Origin: Shewanella psychrotolerans
GTDB taxonomy: Bacteria > Pseudomonadota > Gammaproteobacteria > Enterobacterales > Shewanellaceae
DNA: 64,000 bases
Reading direction: 5' to 3'
NCBI RefSeq assembly: GCF_019457595.1
Contig: NZ_CP080419.1
Span: forward strand, 3,224,001-3,288,000
The position numbers were made by a program, and so were the translations under genes. The notes under the pieces were generated by a model. It saw nothing but the letters and a program-made list of their open reading frames with translations. It was not told where the DNA came from and did not search any database. Positions 1-9,740 of this stretch are shown here, one piece after another; the first letter of the stretch is position 1, and each line of letters opens with the position of its first letter.

Positions 1-833
1 ACAATTAACCAGAAAAACTTAGAGGTTAAACTGTAATCGCGAGTCCAAGGGTAGTTGGTTTCGAAAAACGGACCTAAGAAATCGGCAATCATGTGCGCAA
101 GGCCGGTAATACCAAAACCGACCGCCACTATCATCATCAAATCACGTAGACTTGGAATGCGGGCATTTTCGGCATGATATTTTTCAACCTTTTGTTTTAA
201 GGTTTCAATCGCCCGAGTGTCGGCGCCAGTTCTGGCATCGATCTCTTTGGCCTTCGAAGCCATAAACAGCAATACCGCCATCCAAATGTTGGCAACAATC
301 ACATCTACCGTCACCATGATAGAAAAAATACTGCCACCCGCTTCATAGATCTCTTTCATCGCAGCTTGATTCGCACCGCCGCCAATCCAACTGCCGGCAA
401 GCGTGGTCATTCCACGCCATATTGCATCGGGGCCACTAACACCAAGCACATCAGGGTTAATCGTTGATATAATCAACAGTGCAATTGGCCCACCAATTAC
501 AATCCCCACTGTCCCAGTTAAAAACATCACGATAGCTTTGGGGCCAAGGCTCATAATAGCCTTAAGATCAACACTTAAGATTAGCAGTACTAAACACGCA
601 GGTAACAGGTAACGCGAGGCGACAAAATAGAGCTTTGACGTATCGCCATCAAGGATATTGAATGAATTGAGTAAAGAGGGAAGAAAGTAACACAGTAGTA
701 GTGCAGGAATAAAACGATAAAATTTCACCCAAAATGGATGGCTGCTGCTATTGGTATAAAAAACGAAACCCAATATTACTGCTAATAGGCCTAGACCCGT
801 GGCATCATTGCTGACTAGTGCTGTACTGCTCAT
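1..833 (-). CDS. DUF819 family integral membrane protein (C-terminus cut by window edge)
   Basis: Minus-strand frame open from the ATG at 831-833 to the window edge, giving the first 277 residues. The start is preceded on the minus strand by AAGGGAGATGAA, a strong ribosome-binding site. The protein begins MSSTALVSNDATGLGLLAV and is a chain of hydrophobic segments with the glycine-rich stretch LAGSWIGGGANQAAMKEIYE near residues 150-165, which I recognise from the DUF819 (YjcL-like) family. The substrate of this family is not established; it resembles a secondary transporter or permease of about 400 residues. The stop codon lies outside the window, so truncation is only an artefact of the cut. 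It occupies the place where kdsA often follows sirB1 in related genomes. The family call comes from recalled motif likeness. Confidence 0.75.
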   Translation of the reverse strand, partial: MSSTALVSNDATGLGLLAVILGFVFYTNSSSHPFWVKFYRFIPALLLCYFLPSLLNSFNILDGDTSKLYFVASRYLLPACLVLLILSVDLKAIMSLGPKAIVMFLTGTVGIVIGGPIALLIISTINPDVLGVSGPDAIWRGMTTLAGSWIGGGANQAAMKEIYEAGGSIFSIMVTVDVIVANIWMAVLLFMASKAKEIDARTGADTRAIETLKQKVEKYHAENARIPSLRDLMMIVAVGFGITGLAHMIADFLGPFFETNYPWTRDYSLTSKFFWLI

Positions 834-1168
834 TTCATCTCCCTTAGTAACTCTATTTTAGTTATCTTTTTTTAGCTATTTTTCGTTATCTTGTTCTGTT
901 TTATGATTCTAGTTGTTTGTTTTTATTATTTACATTGATCGATTTTTACACGGCTTGAATTTCCATAAAAAAAATAGATAAGCCGAGACTCCTTACCAAT
1001 GAAAGTGCTTGTTCTGCTTTACCTTTAACGACCACATTATAATTGACACCTTGCTGCAAACTCATAAGGCTCGCTGATTAATAATATGGCGTATAACGAC
1101 TTAAAACTGCTAATACCTATACACTGCTTATGGCTAGAACAATTCATGACGATGAACAAGCTAGGCAT
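834..1168. other. intergenic region without a recognisable gene
   Basis: About 335 bases between the DUF819 gene and the terminator of sirB1. The part next to the DUF819 start is T-rich and probably carries its promoter, but I cannot place convincing -35 and -10 boxes. No open reading frame, RNA gene or repeat is evident. Confidence 0.4.
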
Positions 1169-1207
1169 AAAAAAAGCTGAAGTATTTCAACCTCAGCTAT
1201 TATGCCT
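1169..1207 (-). terminator. Rho-independent terminator after sirB1
   Basis: On the minus strand, AGCTGAGG and CTTCAGCT arms enclose an 8-nt loop (1175-1198) and are followed by seven T residues and ATGCC. Outer bases GGCATAA (1164-1170) and TTATGCC also pair, lengthening the stem. It lies just after the sirB1 stop codon. Confidence 0.8.
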
Positions 1208-1221
1208 TTATAAGCTCGCAT

Positions 1222-2010
1222 TTAGTGATAGACCTCTTGATCCTCATTAAGCTCTTTTAGCTGTAATTTCACCAGTTCGGTGACAGGATCGTGGGGACTA
1301 TTGTCGACAAAATGCTGTAAATCAGCAGCTGCCACACTGATACAACCTAATTGCTGTGCAATGAAAGCCCGTTCACGATTAAGATTTAAATCATCGCTGT
1401 GCCACTGTAATAGTAAATTACAGCACTCCATCGCACTCTCAAATTGATGCGATAGAATCGCCCCAGCTTTGAGCTCATGCAGCATACGAGACAGCAAGCG
1501 TTTAATCGTCGCAGGCTTTAAGTAACGCGGCTTAAAGGGCGCACCATTACCTAACTCCCCTCGAACCAATACATGCAATTGATGCTTAGTAATATCATTC
1601 CCCGTTAACGGGTCAATATACCTCACCTGCTTATCGATACGACTGCAAAGCACTGTATTACCAGGCAGCAGTAACGGCTCTAACACCAAATCTAGCTGTT
1701 TAGCAAGCAATATCAACAATGTCGATAAAGTCGTACTATTACCCTGGCGGCTCGTAACACAACAAGCTAAGTCAGCCGCTTCAACACTAAAGTATGAATC
1801 TCTAGCACAGAATCCTAAATCTTGATAAAACCACTTAATTAAGGCATTAAGCCTATCATTACGGTCAACCAGATACTGACTCAGCACTGAACCCGCTAGC
1901 TCTAGCCACGCCCACTTCGCGGTTTCTTTTTTGGAAAAACCTAAATGCTCTGTAATGTCAAACGCACTCTCTGGTAATGAGAGTTCATCATTAAGGATCA
2001 TTTGTGTCAT
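1222..2010 (-). CDS. sirB1: SirB1 family protein (YchA-like)
   Basis: 262 residues. The N-terminal part resembles a transglutaminase-like SirB1 domain, followed by a tetratricopeptide-like helical C-terminus (from about residue 170, with acidic and leucine-rich helices). The family's biochemical role is unknown. Its usual neighbours are hemA, prfA, prmC and sirB2, and this gene follows sirB2 with a one-base TAATG overlap, so the two are translationally coupled. The terminator at 1169-1207 ends the unit. No catalytic residue can be claimed from the sequence alone, and an enzymatic role should not be assumed. Identification is by gene order and overall likeness to YchA. Confidence 0.85.
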   Translation of the reverse strand: MTQMILNDELSLPESAFDITEHLGFSKKETAKWAWLELAGSVLSQYLVDRNDRLNALIKWFYQDLGFCARDSYFSVEAADLACCVTSRQGNSTTLSTLLILLAKQLDLVLEPLLLPGNTVLCSRIDKQVRYIDPLTGNDITKHQLHVLVRGELGNGAPFKPRYLKPATIKRLLSRMLHELKAGAILSHQFESAMECCNLLLQWHSDDLNLNRERAFIAQQLGCISVAAADLQHFVDNSPHDPVTELVKLQLKELNEDQEVYH

Positions 2011-2396
2011 TAACTCATTAATATAGCTTGTTTAAACATCGCAATTTTCGCAGCGTAAACTATCCACGCAATCGCTCCTAATGCAGCGAAAACCTTGAAT
2101 AATTTATTACGATTGGCCTTCAAAGCTATGGTTGCCAGGAAGATATAAGCGACGACGGCAAAGATCTTTTCGGTAAGCCAAGCATCTTGAAATGGATACT
2201 GCTTAACGATAAAACATAATGTTAAACCCGATAGCAAAAGGAAAGTATCGATAACATGCGGCGCGATCTTAACGAACTTCTTTTCCATGATCGGTGACTG
2301 TTTTAAATGTAATGTAAAACGCACAATAAAAAACAGCACACTCAGGGCAATAAACGTAAGGTGAATATGCTTAATAGCAGGGTATAAACTGTCCAT
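2010..2396 (-). CDS. sirB2: SirB2 family membrane protein
   Basis: About 128 residues from the ATG at 2394-2396 (protein start MDSLYPAIKHIHLTFIALS). The frame is open eight codons further upstream, but SirB2 proteins normally begin at this MDSL-like position. Four hydrophobic helices are visible: residues 10-30, 45-65, 75-90 and 95-115. That is the usual SirB2 (YchQ) architecture for a small inner-membrane protein of unknown function. It overlaps sirB1 by one base. In related genomes prmC lies directly upstream; here a GNAT gene and a methyltransferase gene of opposite strand separate them. Confidence 0.85.
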   Translation of the reverse strand: MDSLYPAIKHIHLTFIALSVLFFIVRFTLHLKQSPIMEKKFVKIAPHVIDTFLLLSGLTLCFIVKQYPFQDAWLTEKIFAVVAYIFLATIALKANRNKLFKVFAALGAIAWIVYAAKIAMFKQAILMS

Positions 2397-2542
2397 TTTA
2401 AATTCTTTCGTTACTCGCAAAGGCGCTAGTGTACCTGATTCAAGGCTCTATCACCAATATCATCAAACTATTATCCACGATAAACTAGCTAAAACCTTAT
2501 ACAGATTAGCATTATAAATAATCAGCACAATGTGGAAGCGAT

Positions 2543-2977
2543 ATGACTATTGAATTTACACACGACAACTCAAATGAGTTTGCCGATGCCGTTAAACAAA
2601 AAATTGCCGAGTTTAACTGGCAACATTGGGAGGTCAGCGAGCGCTTACCACTCGGTCTAAAGTTAGAGGATGAACAAGGCACCTTGCTTGCAGGCCTTTC
2701 AGCACGTACCTTCGGCAATTGGCTGATGATTGATAACCTGTGGGTAAGCGATGCACTACGTGGCCAACAGATCGGCAGCCAAATACTTAACGAAGCTGAG
2801 CACATAGCCAAAGAGCGCGGTTGCATCTACGCAATTTTAGACACCCTAAACTTTCAGGCCAAGCCCTTCTATGAGTCGCGTGGCTATCAGTTACAATGGA
2901 CACTAGAAGCCTATCCAGCCACTGGATGTAAATATTTCATGACCAAAGCATTGTCGAGTGTTCAAACTAACAATTAA
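2543..2977 (+). CDS. GNAT family N-acetyltransferase
   Basis: 144 residues with a compact GNAT fold. The acetyl-CoA pyrophosphate loop is seen as RGQQIGS (residues 73-79) after a beta strand LMIDNLWV, and the C-terminal motif has FYESRGYQL near residues 109-117. Such enzymes move an acetyl group from acetyl-CoA to an amine; the substrate cannot be read here. Length is normal for a single-domain member. The gene is alone on the plus strand between sirB2 and the methyltransferase, both being additions to a run of minus-strand genes. An opposite-strand open frame (2512-2826) is only its shadow. Confidence 0.85.
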   Translation: MTIEFTHDNSNEFADAVKQKIAEFNWQHWEVSERLPLGLKLEDEQGTLLAGLSARTFGNWLMIDNLWVSDALRGQQIGSQILNEAEHIAKERGCIYAILDTLNFQAKPFYESRGYQLQWTLEAYPATGCKYFMTKALSSVQTNN

Positions 2978-3323
2978 CAATTACTGTTCTGTAGCAGATA
3001 AGCAATCCCCTGTGAATGTTCAGACTAAAATAAACTGATTAAAGCTGAAATGGGATGATCGCCCATAAGCATGAAAAATGGAGAGACTCTACAACCCAAT
3101 TTCAATATTGATTAGGCTATCGGATAAATCCCTACCTGTGACTTAGGTTTTTGCTAATGGGATTAAAGTAACATAGATTAAGTAGCATTAAGCTATTAAC
3201 ACTATTATCAATTTACCTCGAATTTTGATTATCCAGTTATTTAGCTAATTCGATGCTGTCAGGCTTGTTTGGGATCGCAACAGACCTCTTTACACCCTTT
3301 AGCATTGCCAATCGTGCCTTATG
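2978..3323. other. intergenic region without a recognisable gene
   Basis: About 345 bases between the GNAT gene and the methyltransferase. AT-rich and without a clear terminator, hairpin or RNA gene. It must hold the methyltransferase promoter, which I cannot pinpoint. Confidence 0.4.
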
Positions 3324-3328
3324 AGGAG
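3324..3328 (+). promoter_or_regulatory. ribosome-binding site that decides a GTG start
   Basis: AGGAG at 3324-3328 stands seven bases before GTG at 3336. The in-frame ATG at 3321 overlaps this site and has no Shine-Dalgarno sequence of its own, so the GTG is the likelier start of the methyltransferase. Confidence 0.7.
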
Positions 3329-3335
3329 ATGGACC

Positions 3336-4544
3336 GTGGATCAAACGACTAAAAAAGTAAAAAGTATGTATGAAAGATATCCCTATCCATCTGGAGATCC
3401 ATCCATAAGAGCGGGTTTCGATGCTAGATTACTTTTAAGTTATGTGACAAAGAAAAAAGATGTCAATACACAACTGAATGTTTTAGACGCTGGGTGCGGA
3501 CGTGGCCCAGGGGTTCTTGGTGCAGCATCCCTACAACCCGATGTGATGTTCACGGCTATAGATATTAATAGTGTCGGTCTAGCGGAAGCGAAGGCTAATG
3601 CAGAGGCTCGAGGACTCACTAATGTTAATTTTGTACAAGCAGACCTGATGACACTGGAGGGAGTTGACATTCCTCCAGGAGGGTTTGATGTTATCTATTC
3701 GTCTGGCGTATTACACCATTTGGCAGACCCTCAAGTCGGTCTAAATAACTTAGCCAGTATTCTCGCTCCACACGGAGTTATCTCTTTAATGCTCTATGGC
3801 AGTTTTGGTCGACAAGCCCTATACCGACTAATTGAAGGAATCGATATTATCTCTTCTAGTGAAGATGAAATTGAGGATAGATTACCACTTGCAAGAGCAT
3901 TGACAGAGGAAGCCGATAACACCATTTTTAAAGGCAACTATTGGCAAGGTACCTATAGAAACCCCGATATAGAGTTTGTCGATACTTGCCTAAATGTCAA
4001 TGAAGTGAGTTACGATATCGCTTCCCTATGGAAGTTCATTGATAGCGCGAAAATGAAGTTTGTTCGTTGGGTCGATCCTGATGTCTGGTCAGTAGATAAA
4101 CGTTTTAACGACCCAGTGCTATTAGCAAGACTTAGGGAGTTGAGCGAGTTTGAACAATATCAAGTAATTGAAAGATTATTCGAAATCCCAAAATTAGAGC
4201 TCATTATATGTAAAGCCGATAATGCTGCAGCTGAGACGGTAAATATAGATAAGATAGAATCCAGTCAATTTGCAGTAAATCCTGAAGCTTCATTTTCAGT
4301 GGAAAAAAGGAACTTAAACCAGTCTCAAAGGATCGAGTGCCTCAGCTATAAGATTAGGCACAGCAAGAATCAGTCGGTTACCGATCCCCTATTAGCACAA
4401 ATAATATTGCTTCTTAGTGAACAGACAACATGTTTCACGGGTAGCGAGATCATCAGTGTGTTGAGTCAGAATGGCGCAGATAAAAACTCAGCTATCGAAT
4501 TAATATACGAGTTGCTTGAGAAAGAGATTATTTTCATTCCCTAA
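3336..4544 (+). CDS. class I SAM-dependent methyltransferase, substrate unknown
   Basis: 402 residues from the GTG start (407 if the ATG at 3321 is used). The S-adenosylmethionine site is plain: motif I LDAGCGRGPG (near residues 50-59), an acidic motif II FTAIDIN, then VQADL and the post-motif stretch YSSGVLHHL. A short N-terminal region with YERYPYPSG precedes the domain, an element I associate with small-molecule or peptide methyltransferases. Beyond residue 210 the protein has about 190 residues of helical sequence, probably a regulatory or substrate domain. The target is unknown. It reads toward prmC; a long hairpin (4551-4583) follows. The gene is not part of the conserved operon around it and may have been acquired. 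Confidence 0.8.
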   Translation: MDQTTKKVKSMYERYPYPSGDPSIRAGFDARLLLSYVTKKKDVNTQLNVLDAGCGRGPGVLGAASLQPDVMFTAIDINSVGLAEAKANAEARGLTNVNFVQADLMTLEGVDIPPGGFDVIYSSGVLHHLADPQVGLNNLASILAPHGVISLMLYGSFGRQALYRLIEGIDIISSSEDEIEDRLPLARALTEEADNTIFKGNYWQGTYRNPDIEFVDTCLNVNEVSYDIASLWKFIDSAKMKFVRWVDPDVWSVDKRFNDPVLLARLRELSEFEQYQVIERLFEIPKLELIICKADNAAAETVNIDKIESSQFAVNPEASFSVEKRNLNQSQRIECLSYKIRHSKNQSVTDPLLAQIILLLSEQTTCFTGSEIISVLSQNGADKNSAIELIYELLEKEIIFIP

Positions 4545-4550
4545 CGATGC

Positions 4551-4583
4551 TCTGAAGGTAGAAGCCACACTTCTACCTTCAGA
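4551..4583. terminator. 14-bp perfect hairpin between convergent genes
   Basis: TCTGAAGGTAGAAG and its exact reverse complement CTTCTACCTTCAGA enclose the loop CCACA. No T-run follows on either strand, so it is terminator-like by position (end of the methyltransferase gene, facing prmC) but not a classical intrinsic terminator. It could instead protect the 3' end. Confidence 0.5.
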
Positions 4584-4667
4584 TATCAACGGCTGGCATA
4601 CTTTCAGTTATTGAAAGCCTATCAATTTATCTAATACAACCAAGATAAATGGTGCGTCAATGTGCCA

Positions 4668-5510
4668 CTATCTCGGCCAACGGCCTAAGGTACAACGGTC
4701 ATTGCTGCCAAAGTCCCTGACTGTCGACACCGATTCATAACCCAATTCTATCATCTTATTTCGTACAGTAATGGCTTGACCAAATCCGTGTTCCAACAGT
4801 AAATATCCACCGGGTGCTAAATAGTCTCTCGCGCAATCGGCAATATGAAATAGATCGGCGTAACCATGCTCACCTGCAGTTAATGCACTTTGCGGCTCGA
4901 ACCTAACATCCCCTTGAGAAAGATGTTCATCCTCTTCATCGATATAGGGAGGGTTAGAGACAATTAGGTTAAAGTCATATTGAGTGATGGCGTCAAACCA
5001 ATCACTTTGCAAAATATTCACCTGCGGCAGCTTTAAGTTGTCTCTATTGGCTTTGGCTAATGCGACAGCTTCACCCACCTTGTCTACAGCGGTTATTTGC
5101 CAGGTATTGCGTTCAAATGCCAACGAAAGTGCAATCGCCCCAGTACCTGTGCCCAAATCAAGCACCTTTGAATTATCTGCTAGTGGCAGATTAAGTGCTG
5201 TTTCGACCAAAATTTCGGTATCTGGACGGGGGATCAGAGTGGTGGGGTTGACCATAAAAGGTAACGACCAAAACTCACGCTCACCCACAATATGCGCAAT
5301 AGGCGTACCTATGGCGCGCCGCTGAACCATCTGTTTGTAGGTAGTTACCTGCTCAGAGGTTAGACGTTCATCGGGCCAAGTATAAAGATAACTGCGCTGC
5401 TTATGAATGATATGCAATAACATCACTTCAGCATCAAGCTTAGCGGTATCAGAGATCTCAACAAGTTGAGATGAAGCCCACGCAAGGGCTTCAGCTAAAG
5501 TCTGGTACAA
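4668..5510 (-). CDS. prmC: peptide chain release factor N5-glutamine methyltransferase
   Basis: 280 residues, normal for PrmC (HemK). It methylates the glutamine of the GGQ motif in release factors RF1 and RF2. The helical N-terminal domain is followed by motif I LDLGTGTGAIALS (about residues 117-129) and the diagnostic NPPY motif at 186-189, which binds the target glutamine. The start is TTG at 5508-5510, with AAGGA six bases upstream on the minus strand and no better ATG nearby. It follows prfA by 40 bases, so enzyme and substrate are co-transcribed. The usual downstream partners sirB2-sirB1 have been separated from it by about 2.2 kb. Confidence 0.95.
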   Translation of the reverse strand: MYQTLAEALAWASSQLVEISDTAKLDAEVMLLHIIHKQRSYLYTWPDERLTSEQVTTYKQMVQRRAIGTPIAHIVGEREFWSLPFMVNPTTLIPRPDTEILVETALNLPLADNSKVLDLGTGTGAIALSLAFERNTWQITAVDKVGEAVALAKANRDNLKLPQVNILQSDWFDAITQYDFNLIVSNPPYIDEEDEHLSQGDVRFEPQSALTAGEHGYADLFHIADCARDYLAPGGYLLLEHGFGQAITVRNKMIELGYESVSTVRDFGSNDRCTLGRWPR

Positions 5511-5550
5511 AGAGTATCCTTAAAAGCTTTGTCAGCAGATTTGATAAAGA

Positions 5551-6636
5551 TTAATCTTCGCCCAATGCTGCTAACATATCTGCTTGGTTTTCCTGCATGA
5601 GCGGCTCAATAATCGCGTTAAGATCGCCTTCCATTACTTCATTTAGGCGATAAAGGGTCAAATTGATGCGATGTTCGCTAACACGACCTTGTGGGTAGTT
5701 ATAGGTGCGAATACGCTCAGAGCGATCCCCACTAGCCACTAAGCTACGGCGAGTCGTTTCCTCTTCGCTACGACGTTTCTCATCTTCAACAGCTTGAATA
5801 CGCGCAGCCAGAACACTCATGGCTTGGGCACGGTTTTTGTGTTGTGAACGTTGATCTTGGCATTCAACAATGATGCCTGATGGAATATGCGTAATACGAA
5901 TAGCCGAGTCGGTTTTGTTAACGTGCTGTCCACCCGCACCCGATGCGCGGAATGTATCGACCTTTAGATCGGCAGGATTAATTGAAATCGCTTCGGCTTC
6001 AGGAACTTCAGGCATAACAACCACGGTACAAGCAGAGGTATGCACCCTGCCCTGAGATTCAGTTTCTGGTACACGTTGTACACGATGTCCACCAGATTCA
6101 AATTTCAATTTACCAAAAACACCTTCGCCAGAAACCTTAACAATGATCTCTTTAAAGCCGCCATGCTCACCTTCATTAAGTGTCATGACTTCTACTTGCC
6201 AGCGATTAGCTTCGCAATAACGGCTATACATGCGGTATAGATCACCGGCAAAGATAGCCGCTTCATCACCGCCCGCACCAGCGCGGATTTCGAGGAAGGC
6301 GTTGTTATCGTCTTTAGGATCTTTAGGAAGCAGCAGAATTTGCAACTCAGCTTCGAGGGTTTCTAAAGTGGCTTTAGCCTCTTTTATCTCCTCTTGCGCC
6401 ATCTCTTTAAGATCTGGGTCATCTTCGCTTAGCATCTCTTTTGCTGACTCAATATCCTTTTCAGCCTGCTGATAGGCTTTAAACGTCCTGACGACATCTT
6501 CGAGTTGAGAGTACTCTTTGGAAAGAGCGCGAAAACGCTCCTGATCGGCAATGATGCTCGCATCACTTAACAGCGCCAAAACTTCTTCATTACGCTCAAG
6601 CAAGCCTTCGAGCTTGCGAATAACACTGTCCTTCAT
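5551..6636 (-). CDS. prfA: peptide chain release factor 1
   Basis: 361 residues. RF1 recognises UAA and UAG and triggers peptide release in the ribosomal A site. The catalytic GGQ is at 235-237 within [10 protein letters not shown], and the codon-reading tripeptide P-x-T is at 190-192 (here PET, inside [10 protein letters not shown]). An N-terminal helical domain of about 100 residues comes first. It lies 13 bases after hemA and 40 before prmC, the standard hemA-prfA-prmC order. Length and both motifs are as expected, with nothing irregular. Confidence 0.98.
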   Translation of the reverse strand: MKDSVIRKLEGLLERNEEVLALLSDASIIADQERFRALSKEYSQLEDVVRTFKAYQQAEKDIESAKEMLSEDDPDLKEMAQEEIKEAKATLETLEAELQILLLPKDPKDDNNAFLEIRAGAGGDEAAIFAGDLYRMYSRYCEANRWQVEVMTLNEGEHGGFKEIIVKVSGEGVFGKLKFESGGHRVQRVPETESQGRVHTSACTVVVMPEVPEAEAISINPADLKVDTFRASGAGGQHVNKTDSAIRITHIPSGIIVECQDQRSQHKNRAQAMSVLAARIQAVEDEKRRSEEETTRRSLVASGDRSERIRTYNYPQGRVSEHRINLTLYRLNEVMEGDLNAIIEPLMQENQADMLAALGED

Positions 6637-6649
6637 TCCAACGCTAACC

Positions 6650-7900
6650 TTAGTCTTTATCTAGTCCAAGCGCTGTACGTAACTGCCCTATGCTGTTTAG
6701 GTCACCTCGGCGACTAGCAGCGGTAAGAGCCTGAGTGGGCGCATGGATCAATTTATTGGTCAGTTTATTGGCCAATTCGAGGATCAGCTGTTCGCTATCT
6801 CCGCCTTGGGCTAACTTATTGATCGCTCGCTCAACCAGCTCATCTTTTATCGCCATACTTTGGGTGCGATATTCACGGATACTATCCACCGACTCTAGTG
6901 AGCGGATCCACTCCATGAACAGATGAGATTCCTCTTCAACAATTACTTCAGCTTGCTCGGCAGCCTCTCGTCTGGAGGCCATATTTTGTTCAATAATGCT
7001 TTGCAGGTCGTCAACCGTGTAAAGGAAGGCATCATCAAGATCCCCCACTTCAGCTTCAATATCTCTAGGAACTGCTATATCAACCAATAACATAGGTTGA
7101 TGACGACGCTGTTTCAGCGCTTTTTCTACCATGCCTTTACCAAGTATTGGTAGTGGGCTGGCGGTAGAGGATATCACGATATCAGCTTTAGGGAGATACT
7201 CTGGTATCTGTTCTAGCGTAATTGCTGTTGCGCCAAACTCTTCACACATAGCTTCGGCACGTGAAATGGTGCGGTTGGCAACAATCATTGAGTCAACGCC
7301 ATTATCCTTTAAATGACGAGCAACAAGCTCTATGGTCTCACCCGCACCAATAAGCAACACCTTTGTCGCACTGATTGCTGAGAAGATATGCTTAGCCATG
7401 CTGACAGCCGCAAAGGCAACCGAAACAGCTGCAGCGCCAATTTCGGTCTCTGTACGAACCTTTTTCGCTACCGAAAAGGTATTTTGAAACAGACGATCTA
7501 TCGTTACAGCAACCGTACCCGCCTCTTTTGCTTTAACAAAAGACTGCTTCACCTGACCAAGAATTTGCGGTTCACCCAAGATAAGAGAGTCCAGCCCCGC
7601 TGATACGCGCATCAGATGCCGCACCACCTCTTGCCCCTTATATTTATAAAGGCACGGCAAGACATCTTCATGAGAAAGTTGATGATAATCCTCCAACCAT
7701 TGAATAACCTCCTCCTCTTCACCCGTATTACAGTAAAGTTCGGTACGATTACAGGTTGAGACGATCACTGCTTCACCAGTCTTAGTGCGGCTGGCAAGGC
7801 TTTTCATCGCATCATGAATTTTATCAGGCGCAAACGCTACTTTTTCGCGTAGGTCTACGGTGGCTGTTTTATGATTAATACCGATTGCTACAAGGCTCAT
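6650..7900 (-). CDS. hemA: glutamyl-tRNA reductase
   Basis: 416 residues from the ATG at 7898-7900 ([19 protein letters not shown], the usual HemA N-terminus); the frame is open ten codons further but without family support. It reduces glutamyl-tRNA(Glu) to glutamate-1-semialdehyde, the first committed step of C5 heme synthesis. The nucleophilic cysteine is C50 in STCNRTELY, followed by the NADPH-binding domain ([17 protein letters not shown]) and a C-terminal dimerisation helix. It heads the hemA-prfA-prmC unit and is divergent from lolB. The N-terminal half normally carries feedback-proteolysis signals, but none can be proven here. Confidence 0.97.
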   Translation of the reverse strand: MSLVAIGINHKTATVDLREKVAFAPDKIHDAMKSLASRTKTGEAVIVSTCNRTELYCNTGEEEEVIQWLEDYHQLSHEDVLPCLYKYKGQEVVRHLMRVSAGLDSLILGEPQILGQVKQSFVKAKEAGTVAVTIDRLFQNTFSVAKKVRTETEIGAAAVSVAFAAVSMAKHIFSAISATKVLLIGAGETIELVARHLKDNGVDSMIVANRTISRAEAMCEEFGATAITLEQIPEYLPKADIVISSTASPLPILGKGMVEKALKQRRHQPMLLVDIAVPRDIEAEVGDLDDAFLYTVDDLQSIIEQNMASRREAAEQAEVIVEEESHLFMEWIRSLESVDSIREYRTQSMAIKDELVERAINKLAQGGDSEQLILELANKLTNKLIHAPTQALTAASRRGDLNSIGQLRTALGLDKD

Positions 7901-8119
7901 CTGACTCTTTCTGGTCTCTAGGCATCTCACTTATTGGCAGCTATTCTACTGAATTGAGCCAACTAAAAACAGAATACGCTTAACAAAACCGAATAATAAT
8001 CTCGTTTGTTACTTATTTTTCCAATTAAACAAGGCCATTAAAGCCATAAAATTTGTTACTAATGAAAATTAGCCATTGCTAACCCTAGCCTAGGCTGGCA
8101 GGAAATTTGTCAAATAGCA

Positions 8120-8148
8120 TTGGTATTTAGAAACAGCCCTCGTATGAT
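8120..8148 (+). promoter_or_regulatory. candidate sigma-70 promoter of lolB-ispE-prs
   Basis: TTGGTA (8120-8125), 17-base spacer, TATGAT (8143-8148). Transcription would begin near 8155, giving a leader of about 18 bases before the lolB ATG. The match is moderate and unproven. Confidence 0.5.
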
Positions 8149-8172
8149 ATGGACTAGGTACTTCAGCAATAG

Positions 8173-8829
8173 ATGAATAATTTGAACTACTTCACAAAAA
8201 TCATCCTCACTTTACCCCTACTTTCGAGCTTACTGCTTGGTGGTTGTGTCAGCAGACCCGATATAAACTTGATTCCTGTTAACGTAAACAGTATCGAGAG
8301 AGCAAAAGCTTGGGAGATGCAGGGCAAACTAGCCATCAAAACAGCGGAGGATAAATATAGTACTAACCTCTATTGGCTCCATACTGAATACAGTAATGAG
8401 CTTAGACTCACGACCATGCTCGGCACTACAGTAATGTCGCTAACCAGTGACACCAATGGAGCTAAGCTTGAACTTGATGGAAAAACCTATCGAGATGACG
8501 AGCCAGAACAGTTACTTAAGCGGCTGACAGGTTGGTCTATTCCTATTGATACCCTGCCGAGATGGATAACCGGACAGATATCGGCGACAGATCAAGTGAT
8601 CAGCAGAGATGAGCAGCATAGACCGTTAACGGTACAGTCTCATTTGGGAACCACTCCTTGGCAGGTGACATTCAAAAGCTGGCAAACGCAAAGCGGAGCG
8701 CCGTTACCTAAGCTACTTGAGCTTACCCGAGAAGATATTCGTTTAAAAATTCAGATTAATCAGTGGCAAGCTCTCGCCGAAAGCGTCGCTATATCACCAG
8801 AGACACCAGAGAAACCCAATGAGCAATAA
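8173..8829 (+). CDS. lolB: outer-membrane lipoprotein receptor LolB
   Basis: 218 residues. LolB accepts lipoproteins from periplasmic LolA and inserts them into the outer membrane. A signal peptide ends in the lipobox LLGGC with the lipidated cysteine at residue 25. The mature protein contains the expected run [22 protein letters not shown] and a beta-rich half-barrel with a C-terminal hydrophobic loop region [17 protein letters not shown]. It overlaps ispE by 11 bases and forms the conserved lolB-ispE-prs order, divergent from hemA. Length is typical. Confidence 0.95.
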   Translation: MNNLNYFTKIILTLPLLSSLLLGGCVSRPDINLIPVNVNSIERAKAWEMQGKLAIKTAEDKYSTNLYWLHTEYSNELRLTTMLGTTVMSLTSDTNGAKLELDGKTYRDDEPEQLLKRLTGWSIPIDTLPRWITGQISATDQVISRDEQHRPLTVQSHLGTTPWQVTFKSWQTQSGAPLPKLLELTREDIRLKIQINQWQALAESVAISPETPEKPNEQ

Positions 8830-9673
8830 TATTTCACGAGCCTGGCCTGCGCCAGCGAAGCTGAATCTGTTTCTGCATATTAATGGCCGTCGCACCGATG
8901 GTTATCATGAACTGCAAACCCTGTTTCAATTTGTCGACCATTGCGACCTGCTGGATTTTGCCGTCAATAAAAGTGGCGAAATCACATTACATTCTAATAT
9001 TGGTGATGTTGTTGCAAATAGCGATAACTTAATTCTGAAAGCCGCAAAATCATTACAACAACGATCAGCAACCTCTTTTGGTGCAGAGATATGGCTTGAC
9101 AAAAAATTGCCTATGGGTGGTGGAATTGGGGGCGGTTCATCGGACGCAGCAACAACATTAGTTGCGCTTAATCATTTATGGAATACCCAATTATCCCTGC
9201 AAGAACTCGCTGAAATCGGGTTATCTTTAGGCGCTGATGTTCCTGTTTTTATTAATGGTTTATCGGCATTTGCAGAGGGAGTCGGCGAGAAGCTTATTAC
9301 CGTTGACGTCCCCGAACCTTGGTATCTTGTACTCACTCCAGATGTGCACATTTCTACAGCAGAAGTGTTTCAAGATCCACAATTACCAAGAGATACCCCT
9401 AAGCTAACTTTAGTTGATTTAATGAGCAATGATTGGCACAACGACTGCCAACAACTGGTCGCAGCTCGCCACCCCCAAGTTGCCAAAGCGTTAGCGTGGC
9501 TGATAGAATATGCGCCGTCGAGAATGACTGGAACCGGAGCATGCGTTTTCGGATCATTCGATACTCGCGAACAAGCAGAGCAAGTTTTTGCCCAAATGCC
9601 TGCCGATATGAGCGGTTTTATCGCGAAAGGGACAAATAAATCACCACTAATGCTACGCTTAGCGCAGTGTTAA
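8819..9673 (+). CDS. ispE: 4-diphosphocytidyl-2-C-methyl-D-erythritol kinase
   Basis: 284 residues. This GHMP-family kinase phosphorylates the 2-hydroxyl of CDP-methylerythritol in the MEP isoprenoid pathway. The substrate-binding start [12 protein letters not shown] is at residues 11-22, and the ATP-binding glycine loop [16 protein letters not shown] spans about 98-113. A late GHMP motif [11 protein letters not shown] follows near residue 240. It starts inside the end of lolB, an 11-base overlap that suggests coupling. The pathway's terminal enzyme ispH is also in this window, at 55804-56760. Confidence 0.97.
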   Translation: MSNNISRAWPAPAKLNLFLHINGRRTDGYHELQTLFQFVDHCDLLDFAVNKSGEITLHSNIGDVVANSDNLILKAAKSLQQRSATSFGAEIWLDKKLPMGGGIGGGSSDAATTLVALNHLWNTQLSLQELAEIGLSLGADVPVFINGLSAFAEGVGEKLITVDVPEPWYLVLTPDVHISTAEVFQDPQLPRDTPKLTLVDLMSNDWHNDCQQLVAARHPQVAKALAWLIEYAPSRMTGTGACVFGSFDTREQAEQVFAQMPADMSGFIAKGTNKSPLMLRLAQC

Positions 9674-9740
9674 AATCATGCGGGATAAGGCTACTTTCAT
9701 CCCGGCCATTACAATGAAGCATACGCCTGAGGTTCATACA

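Noticed and set aside
1..833. Pseudogene at the window start
   Set aside because: The frame is intact up to the edge and shows family motifs. The missing end is only the cut of the window.
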